Source of the DNA: Falsirhodobacter algicola
Lineage (GTDB): Bacteria > Pseudomonadota > Alphaproteobacteria > Rhodobacterales > Rhodobacteraceae
DNA length: 64,000 bases
Direction of reading: 5' to 3'
NCBI RefSeq assembly: GCF_018279165.1
Contig: NZ_CP047289.1
Location: forward strand, 1,672,501 to 1,736,500
This document shows, in pieces, positions 26,682 to 35,997 of this stretch (the stretch's first letter is position 1; each line of letters begins with the position of its first letter). A program made the translations under genes and the position numbers. The notes under the pieces are model-generated. The model saw only the letters and a list, made by a program, of their open reading frames with translations. It did no database searches and had not been told where the DNA came from.

Positions 26682-27776
26682 TCAGATGCGGTTTTCGGTG
26701 GATGCGTCGAAAAGCGAGGCGGATTTGGTCATGAAGCCGATGTCGATCGTCTGCCCCGAGCGGATCTCGGTCTGGCCATCGACGCGTATGCGGAAGGGTT
26801 CCCCCGCAAGGCTGCTCCAGATCAGGGTGTCGGCGCCCATCGGTTCCACGACATCGACGGTGACGGTGGTGCGGACATCGCAGGCCGCTGCCGCGTCGCC
26901 GATCAGGATATGTTCAGGGCGAATGCCCATCACCGCCTTGACGTCGCCGCGGCGCGTGAAGGCATAGCCCGACATGTCGGCCGTCACAGGGCCGTCAAAC
27001 CGTGTGCCGGTCAGGATGCCCGAGATGAAGTTCATCGGAGGCGAGCCGATGAAACCGGCCACATAGAGGTTTGCCGGGCGGTTGTAGATTTCCTGCGGCG
27101 AGGCGAATTGCTGCACGACGCCCCCCTTCATGATGGCGATGCGGTCGGCCAGCGTCATCGCCTCGATCTGGTCATGGGTGACGTAGATCATGGTGTTCTT
27201 GAGGTTCTGGTGCAGGCGCTTCAACTCCACCCGCAATTCGGCGCGCAGCTTGGCATCGAGGTTCGACAGCGGTTCGTCGAAGAGGAACACATCCACATCG
27301 CGAACGAGCGCGCGGCCTATCGCAACGCGCTGGCGCTGCCCGCCGGACAGCGCGGCAGGCTTGCGGTGCAGCAGAGGTTCCAGATGCAGGATCTCGGCGG
27401 CGCGGGCGATACGGGCCTCGATCTCGGCCTTGGGAAGGCGCGCGTTCTTCAAGCCGAACGACAGGTTTCCCTTCACGCTCATCTGCGGATAGAGGGCGTA
27501 GGATTGAAAGACCATGCCAATCCCCCGCTCCGACGGTTCGGCCCAAGTGACGTTCTTGCCCTCGATCCAGATCTGACCGTCGCTCGGTTCCAGCAGGCCC
27601 GCGATGCAGTTCAGCAGGGTGGATTTGCCGCATCCCGACGCGCCGAGGAGCACGAGAAACTCCCCCTTGCGGATATCGAGGTTCAGATGTTCCAGCACCG
27701 TCACGGCGCCGAAGCTGAGCCGCAGATCCCGGATGGATACGGACGTGTCCGCATCGGGTGTCGTTTGATCGAGCAT
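26682..27776 (-). CDS. Sugar ABC importer ATPase (MalK/UgpC type)
   Basis: 364 residues with Walker A GASGCGKST at about 48-56, Q-loop, signature LSGGQRQRV (about 143-151), Walker B DVFLFDEPLSNLD and the H-loop in YVTHDQIEAM. A C-terminal OB/TOBE regulatory domain (from about 245) is typical of carbohydrate importers and often carries inducer-exclusion control. It powers the importer with the permeases at 27822 and 28720. Confidence 0.95.
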   Translation of the reverse strand: MLDQTTPDADTSVSIRDLRLSFGAVTVLEHLNLDIRKGEFLVLLGASGCGKSTLLNCIAGLLEPSDGQIWIEGKNVTWAEPSERGIGMVFQSYALYPQMSVKGNLSFGLKNARLPKAEIEARIARAAEILHLEPLLHRKPAALSGGQRQRVAIGRALVRDVDVFLFDEPLSNLDAKLRAELRVELKRLHQNLKNTMIYVTHDQIEAMTLADRIAIMKGGVVQQFASPQEIYNRPANLYVAGFIGSPPMNFISGILTGTRFDGPVTADMSGYAFTRRGDVKAVMGIRPEHILIGDAAAACDVRTTVTVDVVEPMGADTLIWSSLAGEPFRIRVDGQTEIRSGQTIDIGFMTKSASLFDASTENRI

Positions 27777-27821
27777 GAATGGGCTCCTATGGAAATGGGG
27801 CGGCGAGGGTGCGGAAGGGCA

Positions 27822-28727
27822 TCAGCCCTTCACCGCACCGGCGGCGATGCCGCGCACGAAGAGCTTGCCGGAAATGAGGTAGATGCTGAGGGGAACGAGG
27901 CCGGTCAGAAGGGTCGCCGCCATGTTGACGTTGTATTCCTTCACCCCCTGCACCGAGTTCACGATGTTGTTCAGCTGCACGGTCATCGGATAGCTCTCGG
28001 GCTTGGTGTAGATCACGCCGAACAGGAAATCGTTCCAGATGTTCGTCACCTGCAGGATGACGGCAACGGTGATGATCGGGACGGACATCGGCACGATCAC
28101 CTGCAGGAAGATCCGCCAGAACCCGGCCCCATCCACCCGCGCAGCCTTGAAGAGTTCGGGCGGCAATGAGGCGAAATAGTTGCGGAACAGCAGCGTGATG
28201 ATCGGCATGCCAAAGACGGTATGGACCAGCACGAGCCCCCAGATCGACCCCATCAGGCCCATCTCGCGCAGCAGGACCACGATCGGATAGATCATCACCT
28301 GATAAGGAATGAAGGCCCCGAACAAGAGGATCCCGAAGAAGATCTCCGATCCCTTGAACTTCCAGTTCACGAGGGCATAGCCGTTGACCGAGGCCACGGC
28401 GATCGAGATGATAACCGACGGCACCACGATCATGACCGAATTCATGAACCCGCGCGACAGGCCGTCGCAATTCAGGCCGGTGCAGGCCTGCGACCATGCC
28501 TTCACCCAAGGCTCGAACGTGATCTCGACCGGCGGGGCGAAGATGTTGCCCATGCGGATTTCCGGCAACCCCTTGAGCGAGGTCATCACCATCACCCACA
28601 GGGGCAGCAGGTAGTAGAGCGACAGCACGAACAGCGTGACGTACAGCATCAGACGCTTCGGCGTCATGCCGGATTTGGGTTTGGCGCCGCGCGGGCCGTC
28701 CAGAATGCGGGATGGAATATCAACCAC
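27822..28727 (-). CDS. Sugar ABC importer permease (MalG type)
   Basis: 301 residues, six membrane helices, with the EAA loop ELFKAARVDGAGFWRIFLQVIVP (about 191-213), which contacts the ATPase. It begins with GTG and overlaps the MalF-type gene by eight bases. The shortness of the N-terminus is usual for MalG homologues. Confidence 0.93.
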   Translation of the reverse strand: MVDIPSRILDGPRGAKPKSGMTPKRLMLYVTLFVLSLYYLLPLWVMVMTSLKGLPEIRMGNIFAPPVEITFEPWVKAWSQACTGLNCDGLSRGFMNSVMIVVPSVIISIAVASVNGYALVNWKFKGSEIFFGILLFGAFIPYQVMIYPIVVLLREMGLMGSIWGLVLVHTVFGMPIITLLFRNYFASLPPELFKAARVDGAGFWRIFLQVIVPMSVPIITVAVILQVTNIWNDFLFGVIYTKPESYPMTVQLNNIVNSVQGVKEYNVNMAATLLTGLVPLSIYLISGKLFVRGIAAGAVKG

Positions 28728-29673
28728 GGCGTTTGCCTCCGAATTCGATGATGGCCCATGGCAACAGGATGATCAGCACCGCCACCAACATCATTGTGGA
28801 TGCGGCAAATCCTTGGCCAAGGTTCTGATTGGCAAACATGTAATCGTAGACATATTTCGCCGGCACTTCGGAGCTGATGCCCGGCCCGCCCTGCGTCAGG
28901 GCTACGACCAGATCATAGAGCTTCACGATCCCCGCGCCGATCAGCACCGTCGCCGTGGCGAACACGGGGCGCATGATGGGCAGGATGATGAAGACATAGG
29001 TTTTCCATGCGGGGATGCCGTCCACGCGGGCCGCTTTCCACAGGTCTTCGTCCACCCCGCGCAGACCGGCCAGCATGATCACCGTGATGAGGCCGGTCCC
29101 CTGCCACAACCCCGCCATCAGCAGCGCCCCGATCACGAGGGATGAATTATGAAGGGGGTCGAAAGCGAAGGTGTCCCAACCCGCGCGGCGAACCATTTCC
29201 TGAATGCCGAAATCAGGGTTCAGGATCCATTGCCACACCAGTCCCGTTACGATGAACGACAGGGCATAGGGATAGAGGAAGATGGTGCGAAACAAGCTCT
29301 CCATCCGGATCTTCTGATCCAGCAGGGCGGCCAGGACGAAGCCCAGCACCAGCGACAGCACCAGCGCCAGCACCCCGTAGATTGCGATGGTTTCGACGGA
29401 CTGCATCCAGCGGGGGGTGCTCCACAACCGCTCGTATTGCGACAGGCCCGCGAAATCCCCGTTGGGCAGCATCCGCGATTTGGTGAAGCTGTAATAGACG
29501 GTCCAGCCCGAACAGCCGATGAAGACGACCAAGGCCGTGAGGATCATCGGCAGAGCCGCGATCTTGGCCATCGGATTGCGCAGGACATTCCGGGGCCGCG
29601 TGGTTTTCAGCCGCGTATGGGCGTTGGGCATAAGGGGCAGATCCTTGGCGATCAGCCGATCGGGGCCAGACAT
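28720..29673 (-). CDS. Sugar ABC importer permease (MalF type)
   Basis: 317 residues with six membrane helices and the EAA loop DLWKAARVDGIPAWKTYVFIILP (about 220-242). The ATG at 29673 has AAAGGA upstream at good spacing; the longer open frame is non-coding leader. It lies 106 bp after the binding-protein gene, a gap occupied by a hairpin. Confidence 0.92.
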   Translation of the reverse strand: MSGPDRLIAKDLPLMPNAHTRLKTTRPRNVLRNPMAKIAALPMILTALVVFIGCSGWTVYYSFTKSRMLPNGDFAGLSQYERLWSTPRWMQSVETIAIYGVLALVLSLVLGFVLAALLDQKIRMESLFRTIFLYPYALSFIVTGLVWQWILNPDFGIQEMVRRAGWDTFAFDPLHNSSLVIGALLMAGLWQGTGLITVIMLAGLRGVDEDLWKAARVDGIPAWKTYVFIILPIMRPVFATATVLIGAGIVKLYDLVVALTQGGPGISSEVPAKYVYDYMFANQNLGQGFAASTMMLVAVLIILLPWAIIEFGGKRRG

Positions 29674-29733
29674 GTCGCAGTCCTTTTGCATGGGAAGATT
29701 GGGGCAGCGACGACAGCGGACCCGCCGCTGTGG

Positions 29734-29755
29734 AGGATCGATGCGAACCGATCCT
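29734..29755 (-). terminator. Hairpin between the binding-protein gene and permease genes
   Basis: AGGATCG (29734-29740) pairs with CGATCCT (29749-29755) over eight bases. Placed between the binding protein and permeases, it probably stabilises or attenuates the mRNA so that more binding protein is made. Confidence 0.5.
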
Positions 29756-29779
29756 TCGCTGCCCCGAGGAGGCGGATCC

Positions 29780-31030
29780 TTACTTGTCGTAAGCGATGAT
29801 ATCCGCGAAACGGGCCTGCGCATCCGCGGGGGCCATGTCGCCGCCGAAGAACTCGGCCATCAGATCTTGGATCTGACCGACGGCATCGGGGGTGATCAGG
29901 GCGTCGCCGCTGGGAACCGTGTTCCCCGCCTCCAGCGTGGCCAGACCCTTCTGCATGCAGGTCCCTGCTTTCGACATGTCGATATCGCCCCGGATGGGCA
30001 GCGATCCCTTGCGCAGGTTGAAGGCGACCTGCGTCTCCGGTGCCACGATCACGCGGGCCAGTTCCTTTTGCGCGGCAGTGACCTCGGGGTCCTTGTTCAC
30101 CGGGAAATAGATGGCATCGCCGCCGGTGGAGATGACGGATTCATGCCCAAGGCCGATGAAGCAATCGTAATCGGTGCCGGGTTTCTTTCCGGCGAGGGCG
30201 AACTCGCTCTGGGCCCAGTCGCCCATGATCTGCGCGCCGGCATCGTTATTGATGATCTTGGCCGTCGCGAGGTTCCAGTCCTGAACGTTCGTGCCCTTGG
30301 ACATCTCCCGCGCAATGGCAAGCTCCTCGAACGCCTTGGTCACGGCCTCTCCGTGCAGGGTGTCCTCGTCACCCTCGCCATAGGCGGCCATATAACCCTC
30401 GCGGCCAGCATATTCGAGGATGAGCATGTCGAGCACATAGGCCTGCTGCCACCCCTGCGCCCCGACCGCCAGAGGCAGCTTGCCCGCCGCCCGCATGGCA
30501 TCCGCGCTGGCCTTCATCTCCTCCCAGTTGGTGGCCGGTTTCACGCCCGCCGCCTCATAGGCCGCGGGGGAAGTCCAGACCCATTGCGGGGAGTGGATGT
30601 TGAGCGGCGCGCAATAGACTTTGCCATCGAGCGTGCAGGCATCCAGAAGGGATACGGGCTGGATGATGTCGCGCCAATGCCCGGCCTCGGCCACATCGGT
30701 GATGTCCTGAAGCAGCCCGGCCTCCATCAACTCCTGAGCTTGAAGGCCGTGGTTCAACTGGGTGGCCCCCATCGGATCGCCGCCGAGGATGCGCGAAATG
30801 ATGATCGGACGCGCGACCCCGCCCGAGCCGGCGATCGCGCCATCGACCCATTTGTTCTTGCCATCGGCCTCGAACGCATTGGCGAGTTCCCGCACCGCCG
30901 CGGCCTCGCCGCCCGATGTCCACCAATGGGTGACCTCCAGATCGGCCGCATCGGCACCGGACGGCGCGATGCCGACGGCGAGTGGAAGCGCCACGCAAGC
31001 TGCCCCAAGCATAAAGGTGCGTATCGTCAT
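29780..31030 (-). CDS. Sugar ABC importer periplasmic binding protein
   Basis: 416 residues with a signal peptide (1-28, GADAADLEV junction) and the family-1 solute-binding pattern: EVTHWWTSGGEAAAVRELANAFE, QLNHGLQAQELM and GAQGWQQAYV. It resembles the glucose/mannose-type binding proteins of alphaproteobacteria, so a monosaccharide is likely. It is the first gene of the operon and faces the LacI regulator. Confidence 0.93.
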   Translation of the reverse strand: MTIRTFMLGAACVALPLAVGIAPSGADAADLEVTHWWTSGGEAAAVRELANAFEADGKNKWVDGAIAGSGGVARPIIISRILGGDPMGATQLNHGLQAQELMEAGLLQDITDVAEAGHWRDIIQPVSLLDACTLDGKVYCAPLNIHSPQWVWTSPAAYEAAGVKPATNWEEMKASADAMRAAGKLPLAVGAQGWQQAYVLDMLILEYAGREGYMAAYGEGDEDTLHGEAVTKAFEELAIAREMSKGTNVQDWNLATAKIINNDAGAQIMGDWAQSEFALAGKKPGTDYDCFIGLGHESVISTGGDAIYFPVNKDPEVTAAQKELARVIVAPETQVAFNLRKGSLPIRGDIDMSKAGTCMQKGLATLEAGNTVPSGDALITPDAVGQIQDLMAEFFGGDMAPADAQARFADIIAYDK

Positions 31031-31157
31031 GCTATCTCCTCCCAGAGATCTCGGGTGATCCCGAATGTTCTGCGCAGATCATGCGCGTGATATGGCGCGT
31101 CACAACACGCGGACCGGCCGGGTGCGCCATCACACCATGCCTGCGTGGATCAACTTG

Positions 31158-31260
31158 TGTAAACGATTACAAACCCGAACGGGGCCTCCCATGAAATCGA
31201 TTACAGTTGACAGGTTTGCATGCCCGCAATGGTCCGTCAACAGAAATGTAATTGTTTACA
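31158..31260. promoter_or_regulatory. Three LacI-type operators
   Basis: In the divergent region, TGTAAACGATTACA (31158-31171), TGAAATCGATTACA (31192-31205) and TGTAATTGTTTACA (31247-31260) share the pattern TGTAA-N4-TTACA. The last extends to a longer palindrome (31245-31262). They lie between the binding-protein gene and the LacI gene and fit LacI/GalR binding to both promoters. Confidence 0.72.
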
Positions 31261-31306
31261 TTGGGCCACGGGGCTACAATATCGGGGCAAATGGATCGGA
31301 AGCCGA

Positions 31307-32335
31307 ATGTCTGTCAGCATCAAGGATATCGCGCGGTTATGCGGCGTTTCGACGGCCACCGTTTCCCGTACCCTGTCCCATCCCGACCGGGTGTCGGAGG
31401 ATACGCGCGCACAGGTCATGACGGTGGTGGCGACGCTGGGCTACAACGTGAACAGCGCGGCGCGATCGCTGCGCCGCCAACGGTCCGATTCGGTTTTGGC
31501 CATCGTGCCCGATCTGGGAAACCCGTTCTTCTCGGCAATTTTGGCGGGGATGGAAGAGGCGCTGCATGCGGCGGGAATCGACCTGCTGATCCGCGATTCG
31601 CGTCAGGCCGGAAACAGCGGCGAGGTGATGTTGAACCATCTGCGTCAGGGGCGCGTTGACGGGCTAATCTGTCTGGACGGCGCCCTGCCCGAGGCGACGC
31701 GGCGCGCCTTGGCCGCGCCCGATGTCGCGCGGCGCGTGGTGTTCTGCTGCGAATGGCTGTCGGGCGATGATGGGGCGCTGTTCCCTTCGGTCCGCTCGGA
31801 CAATCAGACCGGGGCGCGACTGGCCATCGATACGCTGGTGGGCTTGGGGCACCGGAATATCGCATTCCTAGCCGGTCCCCCTAGCAACGTATTGTCCCAA
31901 GAGCGCCGGATCGGCACCGTGGCGGCCTTGGCCGCGCATGGGTTGGAATTGTCCCAAACCTGCGGGGGCGGGCAGGATTTCGGCCTGCAAGCCGGGTATG
32001 AGGCGGCGCAGTGGCTGGTCGGGCTGGAGCCGCGGCCGACGGCCGTGCTCTGCGTCTCCGATCAGATGGCGATGGGCCTCATCGCCGGGCTGAACGATCT
32101 GGGCGTGTCCGTGCCGCGGGATATCTCGGTCATCGGCTTCGATGACATCGTGACCGCCGCATATTTCCGCCCGGCGCTGACGACGGTCCGGCAGAACCGG
32201 GGGGAGATCGGCAAGCGCGCGGCGGAACTCCTGATGATTCAGGTGCGCGAGGGCGCGGAGCCGCCGGAGGTCCCCGCAGTCGTCAACGTCCCCGTCGAGT
32301 TGATCATGCGATCGACCGTCGGGCCTGCCCCCTAA
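31307..32335 (+). CDS. LacI-family transcriptional regulator
   Basis: 342 residues. The N-terminal LacI helix-turn-helix is SIKDIARLCGVSTATVSRTLSHP (about 3-25) with hinge SAARSLRRQRSD. A periplasmic-binding-protein-like sensor domain follows from about residue 60 (VPDLGNPFFSAILAGMEEA, VIGFDDI, ALTTVRQN). It probably represses the divergent sugar operon until the imported sugar or a derivative binds. The ATG at 31307 sits exactly at the domain start. Confidence 0.95.
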   Translation: MSVSIKDIARLCGVSTATVSRTLSHPDRVSEDTRAQVMTVVATLGYNVNSAARSLRRQRSDSVLAIVPDLGNPFFSAILAGMEEALHAAGIDLLIRDSRQAGNSGEVMLNHLRQGRVDGLICLDGALPEATRRALAAPDVARRVVFCCEWLSGDDGALFPSVRSDNQTGARLAIDTLVGLGHRNIAFLAGPPSNVLSQERRIGTVAALAAHGLELSQTCGGGQDFGLQAGYEAAQWLVGLEPRPTAVLCVSDQMAMGLIAGLNDLGVSVPRDISVIGFDDIVTAAYFRPALTTVRQNRGEIGKRAAELLMIQVREGAEPPEVPAVVNVPVELIMRSTVGPAP

Positions 32336-32371
32336 GGCCCGAACCCGCGCCGCGCTTACCCCTCGAACGCC

Positions 32372-33631
32372 TCAGCCAACGCGCAGGCGCGGCATTCCAA
32401 CCGTCCATTCCTCGGCCAGACGAAGCGCCTTTTCCGCATCCTCGTCGCTCAGCTTCTGCCGAAAGTCGCGCCACGCCGCGCCATCGGTTTCGGCGCCGAA
32501 ATCCTGCGCCAGTTGCTCATAGGCCAAGGCGAGGACCCGGTTTTCGGGAAGGCCGCGCCCTTCGTCATAGAGCATCGCAAGGAACTGCATCGCGCGCGGC
32601 TCGCCATGTTCGGCAGCCTTGAAGAACCACTCTGCGGCATCGGCATCGCTCTGCTCGATGTCGTCGCGATTGAGGAGCATGAGGCCGATGTTGAGATAGG
32701 CCGTCGGCTCCCCGCCCTTGGCCGCGCGCTGATACCACGCCAGCGCCTCGTCGAGATCCTGCGCGACGCCCCAGCCCATCTGGTACTGTTTGCCGACATT
32801 GATCTCGGCCGCCGGTTCACCCTGCTCTGCCGCTTGCATGTACCATTCCAGCGCCTTGCGCTGATCTTGCGCGACGCCGATCCCGTCGTTGTAGAGATTG
32901 CCGAGGTTGATCTGGGCGGCCGGATGGCCCTGCTGCGCGGCGGCGAGGTAATGGCCTTGCGCCGTAGCGGGGTCCGCGGGGATGCCCATCCCCCGGTCGT
33001 AGATCAGGCCCAGAACATATTGCGCATCCGCCATCCCTTGGTCCGAGGCGATGCGCAGCAGATGGATGGCCCGCTCGGGGTCCGGCTCGCCCCCTGCCCC
33101 TTCCAGAACCAGCGTTCCGGCGCGATACGCCGCAAGGCCAAAGGTCGGATCGGCCTTCAGACATTTCTCATACCACGCAAGGGCCTTCGCCGGATCCTCG
33201 GGCAGTTCGCCCCCGGCATCGTACATATTGCCGAGATTGAACATCGCCTTGACGAATCCCTGTTCCGCCGCGCGGGTGAAATAGGAAATCGCCGTCTCCG
33301 TATCCTCGTCCACGCCCAAGCCGTTGCGATAGCACACGCCGACCGAGTTCAGCCCCCCTGCGTTGTTCTGTTCGGCGGCCTGCCGCGCCCAGTGCAGGGA
33401 GGTCACGAAGTTCTGCGCCACACCCAGCCCGTCGAAATACAAACGCCCCAATTGGCATTGCGCCTCGGCATCGCCCTGCTCGGCAAGCGCGGCGAATATC
33501 TCATAGGCGCGATCGTACCGACCTTGCTCCCGTGCCTTCATGCCATCTTCGATGTCGAACGATGCCGTGTTCGTCGATTGAAACGGTTTCAGCATCCGAC
33601 CGAAGAATGACGTCTTGCCAGGGGTTTGCAT
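32372..33631 (-). CDS. Sel1-like repeat protein
   Basis: 419 residues made almost entirely of about ten 36-residue Sel1/TPR-like helical repeats (pattern AEQGDAEAQCQLGRLYFDGLGV, then KALEWYMQAAEQGEP). No signal peptide or catalytic motif is present. Such solenoids serve as protein-protein scaffolds, often in envelope or signalling complexes. It is an isolated gene facing the LacI gene tail to tail. Confidence 0.88.
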   Translation of the reverse strand: MQTPGKTSFFGRMLKPFQSTNTASFDIEDGMKAREQGRYDRAYEIFAALAEQGDAEAQCQLGRLYFDGLGVAQNFVTSLHWARQAAEQNNAGGLNSVGVCYRNGLGVDEDTETAISYFTRAAEQGFVKAMFNLGNMYDAGGELPEDPAKALAWYEKCLKADPTFGLAAYRAGTLVLEGAGGEPDPERAIHLLRIASDQGMADAQYVLGLIYDRGMGIPADPATAQGHYLAAAQQGHPAAQINLGNLYNDGIGVAQDQRKALEWYMQAAEQGEPAAEINVGKQYQMGWGVAQDLDEALAWYQRAAKGGEPTAYLNIGLMLLNRDDIEQSDADAAEWFFKAAEHGEPRAMQFLAMLYDEGRGLPENRVLALAYEQLAQDFGAETDGAAWRDFRQKLSDEDAEKALRLAEEWTVGMPRLRVG

Positions 33632-33864
33632 CGCTGGGGTATCCCTTGTTGCTTGTAGCTATGGTCGAGTAACGCACCCTTGCAGAGCGCGGGTCCGAGT
33701 CCCCATCCTCTAACCCATTCGGGCCGGGATCACCATCGGCGGGCAATAACCCATTGATAATGCTTGGAACGGATGGGCGCAGCCGTGTCACCGCCCCGTC
33801 GCTTGGGCCGTGTATCATGCGGGCGCCGTGCCGTCCGCCGGCCAAGAACCCCGAAGGATTTGTC

Positions 33865-34272
33865 ATGACCCTCTCACTCAGCCGTATGAACCCGACATCG
33901 CTGCCCGATGCGGGGCGCGCGGGCTATTCGCAGATCACGGTGGTGCCGCCGGGGCCGCTTGCCTTCGTGTCCGGTCAGGTCGCATGGCGGCGGGATGGCG
34001 GGCCGGTGCCGGGCGATATCGCCGAACAGGCCGACATCGTGATCGAGAACCTCTCCCTTGCGCTGACGGCGCTGAACGCCCGCCCCGACCGGATCGTGCA
34101 GATGCGGATCTACATGACGGACCTGCATCAAGGGGCACTAGATAGCGTCATGGCCAAGATCGGCGCCTTTCTCGATGGGGCGCAGCCAAGCCTTACGGGT
34201 GTCGGCGTCACGGCACTGGCCGCGCCGGACCTGAAACTGGAGGTCGAGATGGTGGTGAGCGTTCCGGCCTGA
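33865..34272 (+). CDS. RidA (YjgF/YER057c/UK114) family protein
   Basis: 135 residues with the RidA trimer fold pattern: FVSGQVAWRRDGG (about 34-46), a middle helix DIAEQADIVIENLSLALTALN and the conserved MRIYMTDL (about 78-85), ending in VEMVVSVPA. The catalytic Arg position typical of imine deaminases is plausible but not certain. It removes reactive imines or acts in a nearby catabolic step. GAAGGA lies upstream of ATG 33865. The 233 bp before it hold no gene. Confidence 0.88.
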   Translation: MTLSLSRMNPTSLPDAGRAGYSQITVVPPGPLAFVSGQVAWRRDGGPVPGDIAEQADIVIENLSLALTALNARPDRIVQMRIYMTDLHQGALDSVMAKIGAFLDGAQPSLTGVGVTALAAPDLKLEVEMVVSVPA

Positions 34273-34348
34273 CGCCGCAGCCCCGCCACCCCAAAGCGGT
34301 CAACAAAACGGCACCAAAAAAACTTGACCGCCTATGCTCCCTGAATAA

Positions 34349-34362
34349 AGTAAACACTTACT
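34349..34362. promoter_or_regulatory. Candidate TetR operator AGTAA-N4-TTACT
   Basis: AGTAAACACTTACT is a palindrome with arms AGTAA/TTACT, 42 bp before the amidase start. Its core (GTAAACACTTAC) matches 38064-38075 beside the TetR gene at ten of twelve positions. Confidence 0.5.
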
Positions 34363-34404
34363 AACAGTCATCACCATCAACCGGACTGACGTAAGGGCTG
34401 CACC

Positions 34405-35997
34405 GTGACACTGAACAAGGCCGAGACATTGGCGACCGTGACCAAGCTGGTCGACGACTACGAAGCGGCCTTGGTCGGGAACGATGTGGACACCTTGGAC
34501 CGCATGTTCTGGGACAGCGCGCATACGGTGCGCTATGGCGCGACCGAATGCCTCTATGGTCAGGACGAGATCCTTGCGTTCCGCAAGGGGCGCAATGCCA
34601 AGGGGATCGCCCGCACCGTCACCCGCCGCGCCATCACGACGATCGGCGACGACCTTGCCATCGCCAATCTCGAATTCCGCCGCGAGGGGGAGTTGCGGAC
34701 CGGGCGTCAGTCCCAGACATGGGCCCGTTTCCCCGAAGGATGGCGCGTGATCAGCGCGCATGTGTCATGGATGGATGACGCGCCCGGGGCGAAAACCACC
34801 CCAGCGCCCGATCCGTTCGACGCCTTCGTCCCCGGCACCCGGACGACGATCGGCGGCGGCTTTGCGGGACGGCTGGCGGGCCGAACCTTCGGCGTGAAGG
34901 ACATCTTCGACGTGAAGGGCCTTTCGACCGGCTGCGGCCATCCCCTGCGGCGCGAGCAGGCCGCCCCGTCCCCGCGCAACGCCTCCTGCGTCGATGCGGT
35001 GCTGCGCGAGGGCGCGACATGCATCGGCAAGACCCATACGGACGAGCTGGCCTACAGCCTGAACGGCGAGAACTGGCATTACGGCACCCCGGTGAACCCG
35101 GCGGCGAAGGGCCGGATACCCGGCGGCTCCTCCAGCGGATCGGCGGTGGCCGTGGCAGGGGGGCTGGTAGATTTCGCGATCGGCAGCGACACCGGCGGCT
35201 CGGTTCGCGTTCCGGCAAGCTATTGCGGGGTTTGGGGGATGCGGCCCACGCATGGCGTCATCCCCATGGACGGCGCGATGCCCTTCGCGCCCAGCTTCGA
35301 CTCGGTCGGATGGTTCGCTGCCGATCCCGAATTGCTCCGCGATGTCGGCACCTGCCTTCTGCCCCGGCAGGACCTTCACCGCATCCGCCGCATTCTGGTG
35401 CTGCGCGATGGGATGCAGCTTCTGGCGCCAGAGGCAGCCAGCGCGCTGGAGGCGGGCCTTTCGGCGCTGCGCGGGCTGCCAATGACGGATGTCACGCTCT
35501 GCCCGGACGGGTTGACGCCTTTGGCCACCGCCTTCCGCTATCATCAGGGATATGAGATCTGGGAACAGCTCGGCGGGTGGATCCGCGCCCATCAGCCAAC
35601 ATTCGGCCCCGGCATCGCGGACAGGTTCGTCTGGGCCTCCGGCATCACGGCGGAGGAATTCGCGCAGGCCCGCGCCCTGCGGGCGGAGTTCACGGCCCGC
35701 ATCCGCGACCTCTGCGCCGAGGATACGCTGCTGGTCCTTCCCACCGTGCCCGATATCGCGCCCCTCCTTGGTCAGTCGGCCACGGAACTGGAAGATTTCC
35801 GCAACAAGGCCCTTCAGCTTCTGTGCATCGCTGGCCTTGCCGGTCTGCCCCAGATCAACATGCCGCTTGGGCAGTTGCCGGGCGGGCCGATCGGCCTCTC
35901 CATCATCGGCGCCCAGAACAACGACCGCACGATGCTGCGCTTCGTCCACGAGATGGCCCGTTCGATCATGCCGCAACCAGAGGTGTCCGACAGATGA
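34405..35997 (+). CDS. Fusion of AtzH-like (DUF3225) domain with amidase-signature hydrolase
   Basis: 530 residues. Residues about 1-125 are a NTF2-like AtzH/DUF3225 domain (VDDYEAALVGNDVDTLDRMF, WARFPEGWRVISAHVS). From about 140 an amidase-signature domain has Lys165 in GVKDIFD, the Ser cluster GGSSSGS at 240-246 and Ser266 in GSDTGGSVRVP. In the s-triazine/cyanuric acid pathway AtzH assists the amidase AtzE, which cleaves 1-carboxybiuret; here both are one chain. The GTG start has TAAGGG upstream. It is coupled to the next gene (ATGA), a cyclic-amidine deaminase-like enzyme, so a nitrogen-rich amide or heterocycle is a reasonable substrate class. Confidence 0.88.
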   Translation: MTLNKAETLATVTKLVDDYEAALVGNDVDTLDRMFWDSAHTVRYGATECLYGQDEILAFRKGRNAKGIARTVTRRAITTIGDDLAIANLEFRREGELRTGRQSQTWARFPEGWRVISAHVSWMDDAPGAKTTPAPDPFDAFVPGTRTTIGGGFAGRLAGRTFGVKDIFDVKGLSTGCGHPLRREQAAPSPRNASCVDAVLREGATCIGKTHTDELAYSLNGENWHYGTPVNPAAKGRIPGGSSSGSAVAVAGGLVDFAIGSDTGGSVRVPASYCGVWGMRPTHGVIPMDGAMPFAPSFDSVGWFAADPELLRDVGTCLLPRQDLHRIRRILVLRDGMQLLAPEAASALEAGLSALRGLPMTDVTLCPDGLTPLATAFRYHQGYEIWEQLGGWIRAHQPTFGPGIADRFVWASGITAEEFAQARALRAEFTARIRDLCAEDTLLVLPTVPDIAPLLGQSATELEDFRNKALQLLCIAGLAGLPQINMPLGQLPGGPIGLSIIGAQNNDRTMLRFVHEMARSIMPQPEVSDR

